64,000 nucleotides of DNA. Origin: an uncultured Arthrobacter sp. GTDB lineage: Bacteria; Actinomycetota; Actinomycetes; Actinomycetales; Micrococcaceae. Shown piece by piece: positions 17,699 through 25,156 of this stretch (the stretch's first letter is position 1; every line of letters starts with the position of its first letter). A program made the translations under genes and the position numbers. The notes below the pieces were generated by a model. The model did no database searches. It saw only the letters and a list, made by a program, of their open reading frames with translations, and was not told the origin of the DNA. The DNA lies in the NCBI RefSeq assembly GCF_947495145.1, contig NZ_CANLXP010000001.1, forward strand, positions 236,172 through 300,171. Direction: 5' to 3'.

Positions 17699-18733
17699 GT
17701 GCTTGAACTGCCCCTTGCCTTCCAGATAGGCACCTTTGTCGTCCTGGGCCTCGTGCTCCTGTTCGACCTTCTCCTCGTCGTGAAGCGTCCGCACGAGCCT
17801 TCCATGAAGGAAGCCGGACTGTGGGTGTCGTTCTACGTCGGCCTCGCACTGATCTTCGCGGTCATCATGTTTGCGGTTACGGGCCCTGAATTCGGCGGCC
17901 AGTTCGTTGCCGGGTGGGTGACTGAGTACAGCCTGAGCATCGACAACCTGTTTGTCTTCATCATCATCATGGCGAGGTTCTCGGTACCCCGTAAGTACCA
18001 GCAGGAAGTGCTGATGGTGGGCATCATCATCGCGCTGATCCTGCGCGGAATCTTCATCCTCCTCGGCGCCGCGCTGATCAGTAACTTCTCCTGGATCTTC
18101 TACATCTTCGGCGCCTTCCTCCTCTGGACCGCCTACCATCAGGCAAAGGATTCCGGCGAGGAGGAAGAGGACAAGGAAAACAAGCTCATCGCCAAGCTGC
18201 GCGGTGTCCTGCCGATGAGCGAACACTACGACGGCAATAAGATTCGCACCGTGGTCAACGGCAAAAAGGTCTTCACCCCCATGCTCATCGTGTTCGTCAC
18301 GATCGGTCTGACCGACCTGCTGTTTGCGGTGGATTCAATTCCGGCGATCTTCGGTCTGACCGAGAGTGCGTTCATCGTCTTCACCGCGAACCTGTTCGCG
18401 CTCATGGGTTTACGCCAGCTCTACTTCCTCCTGGGTGGCCTGATGACCCGCTTGGTGTTCCTCAAGCACGCGCTCTCGATCATCCTCGCCTTCATCGGTG
18501 TGAAGCTGATCCTGCATGCGATGCATGAGAACGAACTGCCCTTCATCAATGGCGGCCAGCACATTGAGTGGGCCCCCGTGATCCCGACCTTCGCTTCGCT
18601 CGGCTTCATCGTTGCGACGATTGTGGTTGCGGTCATCGCCAGCCTACTGAGCCCAGCCGGCAAGCGTGCCAAGCTCGACGCCGAACTGGCAGCGGATGCC
18701 GAGCGCGCCCGTACCGGCGGGCCCGAATCCTGA
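17699..18733 (+). CDS. terC: TerC/Alx family membrane protein (likely Mn2+ exporter)
   Basis: A 344-residue integral membrane protein with about nine hydrophobic segments and the acidic family signatures SIDNLFVFIIIMARF and GLTDLLFAVDSIPAI, which carry the intramembrane Asp residues. TerC/Alx proteins are linked to Mn2+ export and, in some bacteria, to loading of secreted metalloenzymes. The yybP-ykoY riboswitch directly upstream supports a manganese role over tellurite resistance. The GTG start at 17699 has GAAAGG 8 nt upstream inside a possible sequestering hairpin. A bidirectional terminator follows. Confidence 0.93.
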   Translation: MLELPLAFQIGTFVVLGLVLLFDLLLVVKRPHEPSMKEAGLWVSFYVGLALIFAVIMFAVTGPEFGGQFVAGWVTEYSLSIDNLFVFIIIMARFSVPRKYQQEVLMVGIIIALILRGIFILLGAALISNFSWIFYIFGAFLLWTAYHQAKDSGEEEEDKENKLIAKLRGVLPMSEHYDGNKIRTVVNGKKVFTPMLIVFVTIGLTDLLFAVDSIPAIFGLTESAFIVFTANLFALMGLRQLYFLLGGLMTRLVFLKHALSIILAFIGVKLILHAMHENELPFINGGQHIEWAPVIPTFASLGFIVATIVVAVIASLLSPAGKRAKLDAELAADAERARTGGPES

Positions 18734-18758
18734 TGCACGCCGGATCCTGAGCGCAACG

Positions 18759-18798
18759 AAGGCGCCGCCCCTGCACGGTAGGGGCGGCGCCTTTTTCC
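18759..18798. terminator. Bidirectional terminator between terC and the S33 peptidase
   Basis: AAGGCGCCGCCCCT (18759-18772), loop GCACGGT, AGGGGCGGCGCCTT (18780-18793) then TTT: a perfect 14-bp stem between convergent genes. Confidence 0.92.
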
Positions 18799-18810
18799 GT
18801 GAGCCGAAGC

Positions 18811-20118
18811 CTAGGTCGAGCGGGTCATGGCGAGCAGCCGCGAGAAGATCGCGTCGCCGTCGTCGTGAATGCCGTCGTGGTGGAATTCATCCGTCTCCCA
18901 GACCTGCAGCCCTCGGACGGAGCCCGCTGTCTCCAGGGACAGGTCACGGTCAACGTAGATGTCATCGCTGTAGACGGCGGCTGCTGTGGGTACCGTGTTG
19001 TCGGCCAGTCGCCGGAGGTCATAGAGCGGTCCCCAATCTTCGACGGCGGCGATCCGCTCAGCAGTCTCCTTCAGCGGAACCAGGGCGGGGTCCTCGTCGA
19101 AATACCAGGGGTAGACCATCTCTCCGGTCAACAACGGGTCAGCAGCACCGGGCTTGAAATCCGGGAACTCCTCCAGCACCCGCCAGGCAGCCCAACTTGA
19201 CGCTTGCCCCTGGCAGTAGATGGATTCGTGGAGGAGTGCGTAGAGCGGATTGGAACGCCGGCTGACCACTGGCTGGAGTTGGTCCAGGAAGACAGGGGAG
19301 AGACGTTCTCCGCTGGAGGCCCCGGCGAAGGCGTCCTCGAGCAGGTAATGGAGGGCATCCACCCGCGTGTTGCCGCCGAGGAATGAGCCGACCAGCTGGA
19401 ATCGCTGTGGCGTCAGTCGCTCGCCGGTGGGCAGGAACTCCTCCACGCGCTCCAGATGCCGCATGATGCGCGTGGCGATGGTCCTGTCCCCGGGATAGCG
19501 GGTGAAGTACTCGGCGTTGCGCTTCGCCACGCGATCGAAAGTGGCCCGGTATACCCGATCTGGCGGCCCGACGAGCGGCGCCAGTCCACCCGTGATCAGC
19601 GCACGCTCCATTCCCTCAGGCGCGAGGGAGAGGTAGGAGAGCGTGCAGAATCCGCCGAAGCTTTGCCCGAATACAGTCCATGGCCCGGAGCCGAGTGCGG
19701 CGCGTATCAGTTCAGCGTCCGCGACAATTGAGTCGGCCCGGAAATGGCGCAGGTAGAGCGTCTGCTCGGCGGGGCTGCCGCATTCAGGCAGGGTCACCAG
19801 GTCTGCCGGCGTCGACAGGCCCGTGCCGCGCTGGTCAAGCATCAGAATCCGGAAGTCTCGTGCGGCCGCCTTCATCCACCCTGAGAGCCCGGTGGTGCGG
19901 TTGCCCCGCACTCCCGGTCCGCCCTGCAGGAACAGCAGCCACGGAAGGTGTGCCGCCTCGGCGTCGGTGTGGTCCGTGGAACTGTATTCCCGGGCGAAAA
20001 CCGAGATGCGCTCGCCCTCCGGATCCCGGTGATCGAGCGGGACCGAGAAATAGTGGGGTGTGCTGCGCACTCCGCGCATGACGGTACTCGGCCCGGTCTC
20101 ATGGGTCCCGGACTTCAC
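18811..20118 (-). CDS. Alpha/beta hydrolase, proline iminopeptidase-like (S33)
   Basis: A 435-residue S33-family serine peptidase-like hydrolase. The oxyanion-hole motif LFLQGGPGVRGN, the DQRGTG strand and the nucleophile elbow FGQSFGG are present, as in prolyl aminopeptidases that remove N-terminal proline. A candidate acid is in VYSDDIYVD and a candidate histidine in DEFHHDGIHDDGD. The start chosen is GTG at 20118, which overlaps the stop of the upstream GNAT gene (GTGA), indicating coupling; an ATG at 20079 is an alternative. The protein is cytoplasmic, with no signal peptide. Confidence 0.85.
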   Translation of the reverse strand: MKSGTHETGPSTVMRGVRSTPHYFSVPLDHRDPEGERISVFAREYSSTDHTDAEAAHLPWLLFLQGGPGVRGNRTTGLSGWMKAAARDFRILMLDQRGTGLSTPADLVTLPECGSPAEQTLYLRHFRADSIVADAELIRAALGSGPWTVFGQSFGGFCTLSYLSLAPEGMERALITGGLAPLVGPPDRVYRATFDRVAKRNAEYFTRYPGDRTIATRIMRHLERVEEFLPTGERLTPQRFQLVGSFLGGNTRVDALHYLLEDAFAGASSGERLSPVFLDQLQPVVSRRSNPLYALLHESIYCQGQASSWAAWRVLEEFPDFKPGAADPLLTGEMVYPWYFDEDPALVPLKETAERIAAVEDWGPLYDLRRLADNTVPTAAAVYSDDIYVDRDLSLETAGSVRGLQVWETDEFHHDGIHDDGDAIFSRLLAMTRST

Positions 20119-20597
20119 GCGCCGGTTCCCGCGAACGAAGCCAGTCGGGCCCCGGTCAGCCTGAACGTGGTCCACTCTTCCTGCGGCAGGGCGCCCAGGC
20201 TCCGGTAGAACGTGATGGAAGGTTCGTTCCAGTTCAGCACCGACCACTCCACCCGCGCGTAGCCGCGCTCGGCAGCGATGCCTGCGAGTTTCCGCAGCAG
20301 CGCTTTACCGTAACCGGCGCCGCGCGCTTCGGGCCGCACATACAGGTCTTCAAGGTAGATCCCGTGGACACCCTCCCACGTGGAATAGTTGAGGAACCAG
20401 AGCGCAAATCCCTGGATTCCGCCGTCATCCTCGGCCACGTGGGCGAAGATGCTCGGCGAGGAGCCGAACAGCGCCTCTTCCAGCCCTTCGACCGTGTTGC
20501 TGACGGCGTCAGGTTCCTTCTCATAGACCGCGAGGTCGTGGATCAATTGCAGAATGGTGGGCACGTCGTCGCGACGCGCTTCGCGGATGGGAGTCAT
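20115..20597 (-). CDS. GNAT family N-acetyltransferase (SSAT-like)
   Basis: A 160-residue single-domain GNAT. Its closest look is to the spermidine/spermine or thialysine N-acetyltransferase group: the N-terminal block IREARRDDVPTILQLIHDLA, FALWFLNYSTWEGVHGIYLEDLYVRPEARGAGYGK split across strands 4-5 and the acetyl-CoA loop, and the late WNEPSITFYRSLGA. Substrate is inferred only at the level of small amines. The ATG at 20597 follows a TAGGCT -10 box by 8 nt. The downstream peptidase gene overlaps by 4 bp. Confidence 0.85.
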   Translation of the reverse strand: MTPIREARRDDVPTILQLIHDLAVYEKEPDAVSNTVEGLEEALFGSSPSIFAHVAEDDGGIQGFALWFLNYSTWEGVHGIYLEDLYVRPEARGAGYGKALLRKLAGIAAERGYARVEWSVLNWNEPSITFYRSLGALPQEEWTTFRLTGARLASFAGTGA

Positions 20598-20605
20598 GGT
20601 TCCCA

Positions 20606-20611
20606 AGCCTA
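20606..20611 (-). promoter_or_regulatory. -10 box of the GNAT gene
   Basis: TAGGCT on the minus strand, 8 nt before the ATG at 20597; it lies in the 6-nt zone just before the helicase stop. Confidence 0.5.
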
Positions 20612-20617
20612 GTAGGG

Positions 20618-23152
20618 TCAGGGACCGCCCACCGATGTGATTGCAACAACCGGGAACCCCGCCTCGTCGGAGGCGGCAAGATCAATGGCGGCATTGATGC
20701 CCCAGTCCTGGTCGCCGGACGGGTCCTTGAAGATCTGGCGTACTTCCCATCGACCGGGAAGCTGCCGGATGATCAGCAGGGCCGGACCCCGGGCGTTGGG
20801 GCCGTCGTCGATGTCGTCATGGGCATCGAAGTACCCGTCCATGGCCTCGGCCCAGCGGGAGGCGTCCCAACCCGAGCCCTCGTCCAGCCGGCCAAGCGCT
20901 TCCTCGTCCTCCGCCGCAAAAAGCTGCACCCGCTGGAACATCTCGTTGCGTACCATCACGCGGAAGGCCCGCTCATTTGAGGTGACCGAATCGGGTTCCG
21001 GCGGAAGGTCGACAGTGCCGCTCCCCGAAGGGGCAGCGCCGGCGGCGAGCTGTTCCCATTCGTCGAGCAGGCTCGAATCCACCTGACGGATCAGCTCTCC
21101 GAGCCATTCGATGATGTCGGTCAGATCTTCACGCAGGGCATCCCGGGGAACGGTCTGGCGCAGCGCTTTGAAACAGTCCGCCAGATACCGCAGGAGGATG
21201 CCCTCGGACCGTGCGAGGGAGTAGTACGCGATGTACTCCCCGAAGTTCATCGCCCGCTCATACATGTCGCGCACAACCGATTTGGGGGCGAGTTCGAAGT
21301 CACCGAGCCACGGGGCGCCGGTGCGGTAGGTTTCGAATGCCTGCTGAAGCAGCTCAGCAAGCGGTTGCGGATAGGAAACCTCTTCCAGCAGGGCCATGCG
21401 CTGGTCGTAGTCAACGCCGTCGGCCTTCATGGCGCCGATCGCCTCCCCGCGGGCCTTCTTTTCCTGGGCGTTCAGCACCTGCCGCGGCTTTTCCAGGGTT
21501 GCCTCGATGACCGAGACGACATCGAGCGCGTACGCGGGGCTCTCCGGATCGAGGAGCTCCAGGCTGGCAAGAGCGAAGGGGGAGAGCGGCTGGTTGAGCG
21601 CGAAGTTTGCCTGCAGATGGACCCGCAGCCGAACCGTTCTGCCTTCCTCGTCGGGTTCGGGAAGGCGCTCCACTATTCCGGAGGTGACCAGTTCCCGATA
21701 GATGCTGATGGCCCGCCGCAGATGCGCGAACTGCCGTGCCGGCGGTTCATGGTTGTTCCGCAGCAGGTTCTGGACCGTGCGCAGCGGATCACCCGGGCGT
21801 TCGAGCAGGTTCAGCAACATCGAGTGGCTGACGGCGAAGCTGGACGCGAGAGGTTCCGGAGTGCCCGCCACCAGACGGTCGTAGGTGGGTTTACCCCAGG
21901 AAACGAACCCCTGCGGCGGTTTCTTGCGCACTACCTGACGCAGTTTCTTCTGGTCGTCGCCGAATTTGGCGGTCGCCTTCGCCATGGCTTTGGTATTTTC
22001 CACGACGTGGTCCGGCGCCTGCACCACGACAGTGCCGGAGGTGTCATAACCGGCCCGCCCGGCGCGGCCGGCGATCTGGTGGAACTCCCGCACGTTGAGC
22101 AAGCGGGTGCGCACGCCGTCGTACTTGCTCAGGGCGGTCAGCATGACCGTGCGGATAGGCACGTTGATGCCGACGCCCAGCGTGTCGGTACCGCAGATCA
22201 CCTTGAGCAGCCCGGCCTGGGCGAGCTGTTCCACCAGCCGCCGGTACTTCGGGAGCATTCCGGCATGATGGACACCGATGCCGTGGCGCACCAACCGGTT
22301 CAGTGTCTTGCCGAAGCCGGAGGAGAACCGGAAACTCGCGATGAGCGCGGAAATCCTGTCTTTCTCCTCACGGGTGCAGACATTGATGCTCATCAGGTTC
22401 TGCGCGCGCTCAATCGCCTCCGCCTGACTGAAGTGCACCACATAGACCGGAGCCTGGTGCGTGGACAACAGCTCCTCGAGGGCTTCCTGGAGAGGCTCTT
22501 CCGAGTAGTAGAAGTTGAGCGGAATAGGACGGTCCCCGGAACTGACCAGGACGGTTGCCCGGGAAGTCCGGTCGGTGAGGTCCTTCTCAAAGCGCTCTAC
22601 GTCGCCCAGTGTGGCGGACATCAGAAGGAACTGTGCCTGCGGCAGCTCCAGCAGCGGAACCTGCCACGCCCAGCCGCGCTGCGGATCCGAGTAGAAATGG
22701 AACTCGTCCATGATGACCGTGCCGACCTCTGCCCGATCGCCCTCGCGCAGGGCGATATTCGCCAGGATCTCGGCCGTACAGCAAATGATCGGCGCGTCCT
22801 GGTTCACCGCTGAGTCACCGGTGACCATGCCGACGTTCTCGGCTCCGAAGATAGCGCACAGGGCGAAGAACTTCTCCGAGACGAGCGCCTTGATCGGCGC
22901 GGTGTAGTAACTCCGGTGCCCCTGAGCGATGGCGTGGAAATGGGCAGCCACGGCCACCAGCGACTTCCCCGAACCGGTGGGGGTCGCGAGGATCACGTTG
23001 TTGCCCGACACCAGTTCAAGGACGGCCTCGTCCTGGGCAGGGTAGAGGCTGATTCCGGTGACGGCAGACCACTCGAGGAATGCGGCGTACACGGCGTCGG
23101 CGTCCGGCGCGCCCGGCCGCCCTGTCTGGGGGAGATGGTCCTGGATGCTCAT
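20618..23152 (-). CDS. SKI2/MTR4-like DExH-box helicase with DUF3516-type C-terminus
   Basis: An 844-residue superfamily 2 helicase. Walker A is TPTGSGKS (57-64), motif II is DEFHF (149-153), motif III is SAT, and motif VI is QIAGRAGRAGYD. The C-terminal half is a long helical region typical of actinobacterial proteins annotated as RNA helicase or DUF3516. Mtr4/Ski2 relatives feed RNA into exonucleases; the actual substrate here is unknown. The ATG at 23152 (MSIQDHLPQT) follows a TAGGCT box by 8 nt; the longer open frame above it would overlap the divergent tam promoter. Confidence 0.88.
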   Translation of the reverse strand: MSIQDHLPQTGRPGAPDADAVYAAFLEWSAVTGISLYPAQDEAVLELVSGNNVILATPTGSGKSLVAVAAHFHAIAQGHRSYYTAPIKALVSEKFFALCAIFGAENVGMVTGDSAVNQDAPIICCTAEILANIALREGDRAEVGTVIMDEFHFYSDPQRGWAWQVPLLELPQAQFLLMSATLGDVERFEKDLTDRTSRATVLVSSGDRPIPLNFYYSEEPLQEALEELLSTHQAPVYVVHFSQAEAIERAQNLMSINVCTREEKDRISALIASFRFSSGFGKTLNRLVRHGIGVHHAGMLPKYRRLVEQLAQAGLLKVICGTDTLGVGINVPIRTVMLTALSKYDGVRTRLLNVREFHQIAGRAGRAGYDTSGTVVVQAPDHVVENTKAMAKATAKFGDDQKKLRQVVRKKPPQGFVSWGKPTYDRLVAGTPEPLASSFAVSHSMLLNLLERPGDPLRTVQNLLRNNHEPPARQFAHLRRAISIYRELVTSGIVERLPEPDEEGRTVRLRVHLQANFALNQPLSPFALASLELLDPESPAYALDVVSVIEATLEKPRQVLNAQEKKARGEAIGAMKADGVDYDQRMALLEEVSYPQPLAELLQQAFETYRTGAPWLGDFELAPKSVVRDMYERAMNFGEYIAYYSLARSEGILLRYLADCFKALRQTVPRDALREDLTDIIEWLGELIRQVDSSLLDEWEQLAAGAAPSGSGTVDLPPEPDSVTSNERAFRVMVRNEMFQRVQLFAAEDEEALGRLDEGSGWDASRWAEAMDGYFDAHDDIDDGPNARGPALLIIRQLPGRWEVRQIFKDPSGDQDWGINAAIDLAASDEAGFPVVAITSVGGP

Positions 23153-23160
23153 GTCCGCCC

Positions 23161-23166
23161 AGCCTA
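23161..23166 (-). promoter_or_regulatory. -10 box of the helicase gene
   Basis: TAGGCT on the minus strand, 8 nt before the ATG at 23152; half of a divergent promoter pair. Confidence 0.55.
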
Positions 23167-23181
23167 TCCGTTCGTGCTGGC

Positions 23182-23187
23182 TAAGCT
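23182..23187 (+). promoter_or_regulatory. -10 box of tam (leaderless)
   Basis: TAAGCT, 6 nt, then the ATG at 23194. The two divergent -10 boxes are only 15 bp apart. Confidence 0.55.
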
Positions 23188-23193
23188 TGGCGC

Positions 23194-24015
23194 ATGCGCT
23201 GGGATCCTGCACTCTATGCCGCCTTCTCCGATCACCGATCCAGGCCCTTCTTCGACCTGACAGGCCGCATCAAACATCCGGCTCCGCGGCGCGTGTTCGA
23301 TCTGGGCTGCGGACCAGGTGAGCTGACCGCCGCGCTTGCACGAAGGTGGCCGGATGCAGAGGTGATCGGTGTTGATTCGTCTGCGGAGATGGTTGACCGC
23401 GCCCGGAGTCTGGAGGACACGCCGCCGAACCTTACCTTCACTCTGGCGGATGTCCGCGAGTGGACACCGCCAGAGGGCACCGACGTCGTTGTTTCCAACG
23501 CGGTGCTCCAGTGGGTGCCGGGCCATCAGGAATTACTGGCGCGCTGGGCCGGGGCACTGGAAAAGGGCGCATGGCTTGCGTTTCAGGTGCCGGGCAATTT
23601 CTCGGCGCCCTCGCATGTGCTGATGCGTTCGCTGGCGGAATCGGGGCGCTGGAAGAACCGGCTTGGCACAGTTCTGCGCCACGACGACGCCGTCAGCTCA
23701 CCGGAGGAATACTCCCGCCTCCTGCGCGGGGCGGGCCTGAGAACCGATGCCTGGGAGACAACCTACCAACACCTGCTCGCTGGAGCCGATCCTGTGCTCG
23801 AGTGGGTGCGGGGGACAGGACTTCGTCCGGTGCTGGCCGCCCTTTCCCCTGCAGCGGCGGCGGACTTTGAACGCGCCTACGCGAAGCTGCTCCTTGATGC
23901 CTACCCGAGCGAACCGGACGGCACCACGATTTTCCCCTTCAGGCGGATCTTCGCCGTGGGAGTCAGGTCCACGCCCACGACATCACCATCCCCGCGAACG
24001 CCAGCTCGGCAATGA
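23194..24015 (+). CDS. tam: Trans-aconitate 2-methyltransferase
   Basis: A 273-residue class I SAM-dependent methyltransferase. The N-terminal MRWDPALYAAFSDHRSRPF is the diagnostic Tam segment (W-D-P-x-x-Y-x-x-F). The SAM motif is DLGCGPGELT (36-45), with GVDSSAEMVDRAR as the acidic strand and SNAVLQWVPGH as the post-motif. Tam methylates trans-aconitate, a spontaneous inhibitor by-product of the citrate cycle. The last 33 bp overlap the 3' end of the convergent metallo-hydrolase gene. Confidence 0.9.
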   Translation: MRWDPALYAAFSDHRSRPFFDLTGRIKHPAPRRVFDLGCGPGELTAALARRWPDAEVIGVDSSAEMVDRARSLEDTPPNLTFTLADVREWTPPEGTDVVVSNAVLQWVPGHQELLARWAGALEKGAWLAFQVPGNFSAPSHVLMRSLAESGRWKNRLGTVLRHDDAVSSPEEYSRLLRGAGLRTDAWETTYQHLLAGADPVLEWVRGTGLRPVLAALSPAAAADFERAYAKLLLDAYPSEPDGTTIFPFRRIFAVGVRSTPTTSPSPRTPARQ

Positions 24016-24621
24016 AGGTCGCTCCGCGCCCAGCGTCGTAGGCTTCCCGTGGCCGGGATGCACGATCGTATCGTCGTCGAACCTGTTGAAAATCCGCTCG
24101 ACCACGTCGTTATACAGCGACTCGAAACGCTGTCCATCTCCGCCGGTGTTGCCCACTCCTCCTGGGAAGAGGGAATCGCCGGTGAACAGGTGGGCCGGAC
24201 CGTGCGGGTCCCGGTACACGAGGGCGATGGAACCGGGAGTGTGGCCGCGCAGCGAGATGGCCTCCAGTGTGAAGCCGTCGAACTCCCCGACATCGCCGTG
24301 ATCAAGCGGAACATCGGTGGGCACCGCGATGTCGCTGACATCTGGCGCACCCGCAGCGGTGCGGGCACCTGTTTCTCCCACGATCTCGGCCAGCGCGCGG
24401 ACATGGTCCCAGTGCGAGTGCGTTGTGACGATGAGTGCCAGCTTGGCGGCGCGGTCGGCATCTCCCGCGCCGTCCGCGATCAGGCGACGGATGGCCGGCG
24501 CGTCGTCGGCAGCGTCAATAAGCACCTGCGCGCCTGTCGCCTTCGCCGTGATGAGGTAGACGTTGTTATCCATCTCGGAGACAGAGGTGGATCGGATGGT
24601 CACGTCGGTTAGGTCATGCAT
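23983..24621 (-). CDS. Metallo-beta-lactamase-fold hydrolase (glyoxalase II-like)
   Basis: A 212-residue MBL-fold enzyme with the metal motif THSHWDH (H68, H70, D72, H73), the later GHTPGS histidine, GDSLF aspartate and a final HPGHG. The size and spacing resemble hydroxyacylglutathione hydrolase-like and other small thioesterase members, but actinobacteria use mycothiol, so the natural substrate is open. The ATG at 24621 (MHDLTDVTIR) follows a TAAGGT box by 7 nt. Its 3' end overlaps tam tail to tail. Confidence 0.85.
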   Translation of the reverse strand: MHDLTDVTIRSTSVSEMDNNVYLITAKATGAQVLIDAADDAPAIRRLIADGAGDADRAAKLALIVTTHSHWDHVRALAEIVGETGARTAAGAPDVSDIAVPTDVPLDHGDVGEFDGFTLEAISLRGHTPGSIALVYRDPHGPAHLFTGDSLFPGGVGNTGGDGQRFESLYNDVVERIFNRFDDDTIVHPGHGKPTTLGAERPSLPSWRSRGW

Positions 24622-24628
24622 GGTGGCC

Positions 24629-24634
24629 ACCTTA
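24629..24634 (-). promoter_or_regulatory. -10 box of the MBL-fold gene (leaderless)
   Basis: TAAGGT on the minus strand, 7 nt before the ATG at 24621. Confidence 0.55.
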
Positions 24635-24707
24635 GTCGCGATGGTGGTGCGCCACACCGCATGGCACAATGTGAGCACCTTCCCACTGTCGTCCAGGAGC
24701 GCGCACC

Positions 24708-25085
24708 GTGAATTCTGATGTATCGGCGTGGCTGCGGATTGACCCGAACAGTTCTGTGCCTCCGTATGAGCAGCTGCGCGTACAGATCCTTGATGCTGCC
24801 AACGACGGTTCCCTGCCGGTCGGCACGCGTCTGCCCCCCGTCCGCACCCTTGCCGGTCACCTCGGGGTGGCGGTCAACACCGTTGCGCGGGCTTACCGCG
24901 AACTGGAGCAGGCCCACATCGTCGTTACGCGCTCGCGGGCTGGAACCGTGGTGGCGGCGGCGGGCGATGAAGCGCGGCGCAAGGCGGCGGATGGAGCCGC
25001 TGAGTACGCACGCATCATCAAGGCCAACGGGCTTACGGAGGAGGAAGCAGTCTCCTACTTGCGTGCGGCTCTGCGCCGTCGGTGA
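24708..25085 (+). CDS. GntR-family transcriptional regulator, YtrA subfamily
   Basis: A 125-residue regulator made of an N-terminal winged helix (PPYEQLRVQILDAANDGSLPVGTRLPPVRTLAGHLGVAVNTVARAYREL region, about 18-67) and a short helical C-terminal tail, without a large effector domain. That size is typical of the YtrA group, which often controls ABC transporters. The GTG at 24708 has AGGAG 7 nt upstream. It is followed by uvrA, but the 71-bp gap carries a separate uvrA promoter, so the target is not obvious from context. Confidence 0.9.
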   Translation: MNSDVSAWLRIDPNSSVPPYEQLRVQILDAANDGSLPVGTRLPPVRTLAGHLGVAVNTVARAYRELEQAHIVVTRSRAGTVVAAAGDEARRKAADGAAEYARIIKANGLTEEEAVSYLRAALRRR

Positions 25086-25116
25086 ACATCCGGCGCGACA
25101 CGCCGCGAATACCGCC

Positions 25117-25136
25117 GTTCGAATATGTTTTCGAAC
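25117..25136. promoter_or_regulatory. LexA-type SOS box upstream of uvrA
   Basis: GTTCGAATATGTTTTCGAAC has perfect 7-bp arms GTTCGAA/TTCGAAC around 6 nt. The core CGAAT-ATGT-TTTCG matches the Gram-positive SOS box CGAAC-N4-GTTCG at 8 of 10 arm positions. It ends 11 bp before the uvrA -10 box and so would block the promoter. Confidence 0.75.
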
Positions 25137-25147
25137 ACCCTTTCCAC

Positions 25148-25153
25148 TAAAGT
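25148..25153 (+). promoter_or_regulatory. -10 box of uvrA
   Basis: TAAAGT, 6 nt before GTG 25160 and 3 nt before ATG 25157. The spacing seen at other genes here favours GTG 25160 as the leaderless start. Confidence 0.55.
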
Positions 25154-25156
25154 GAA

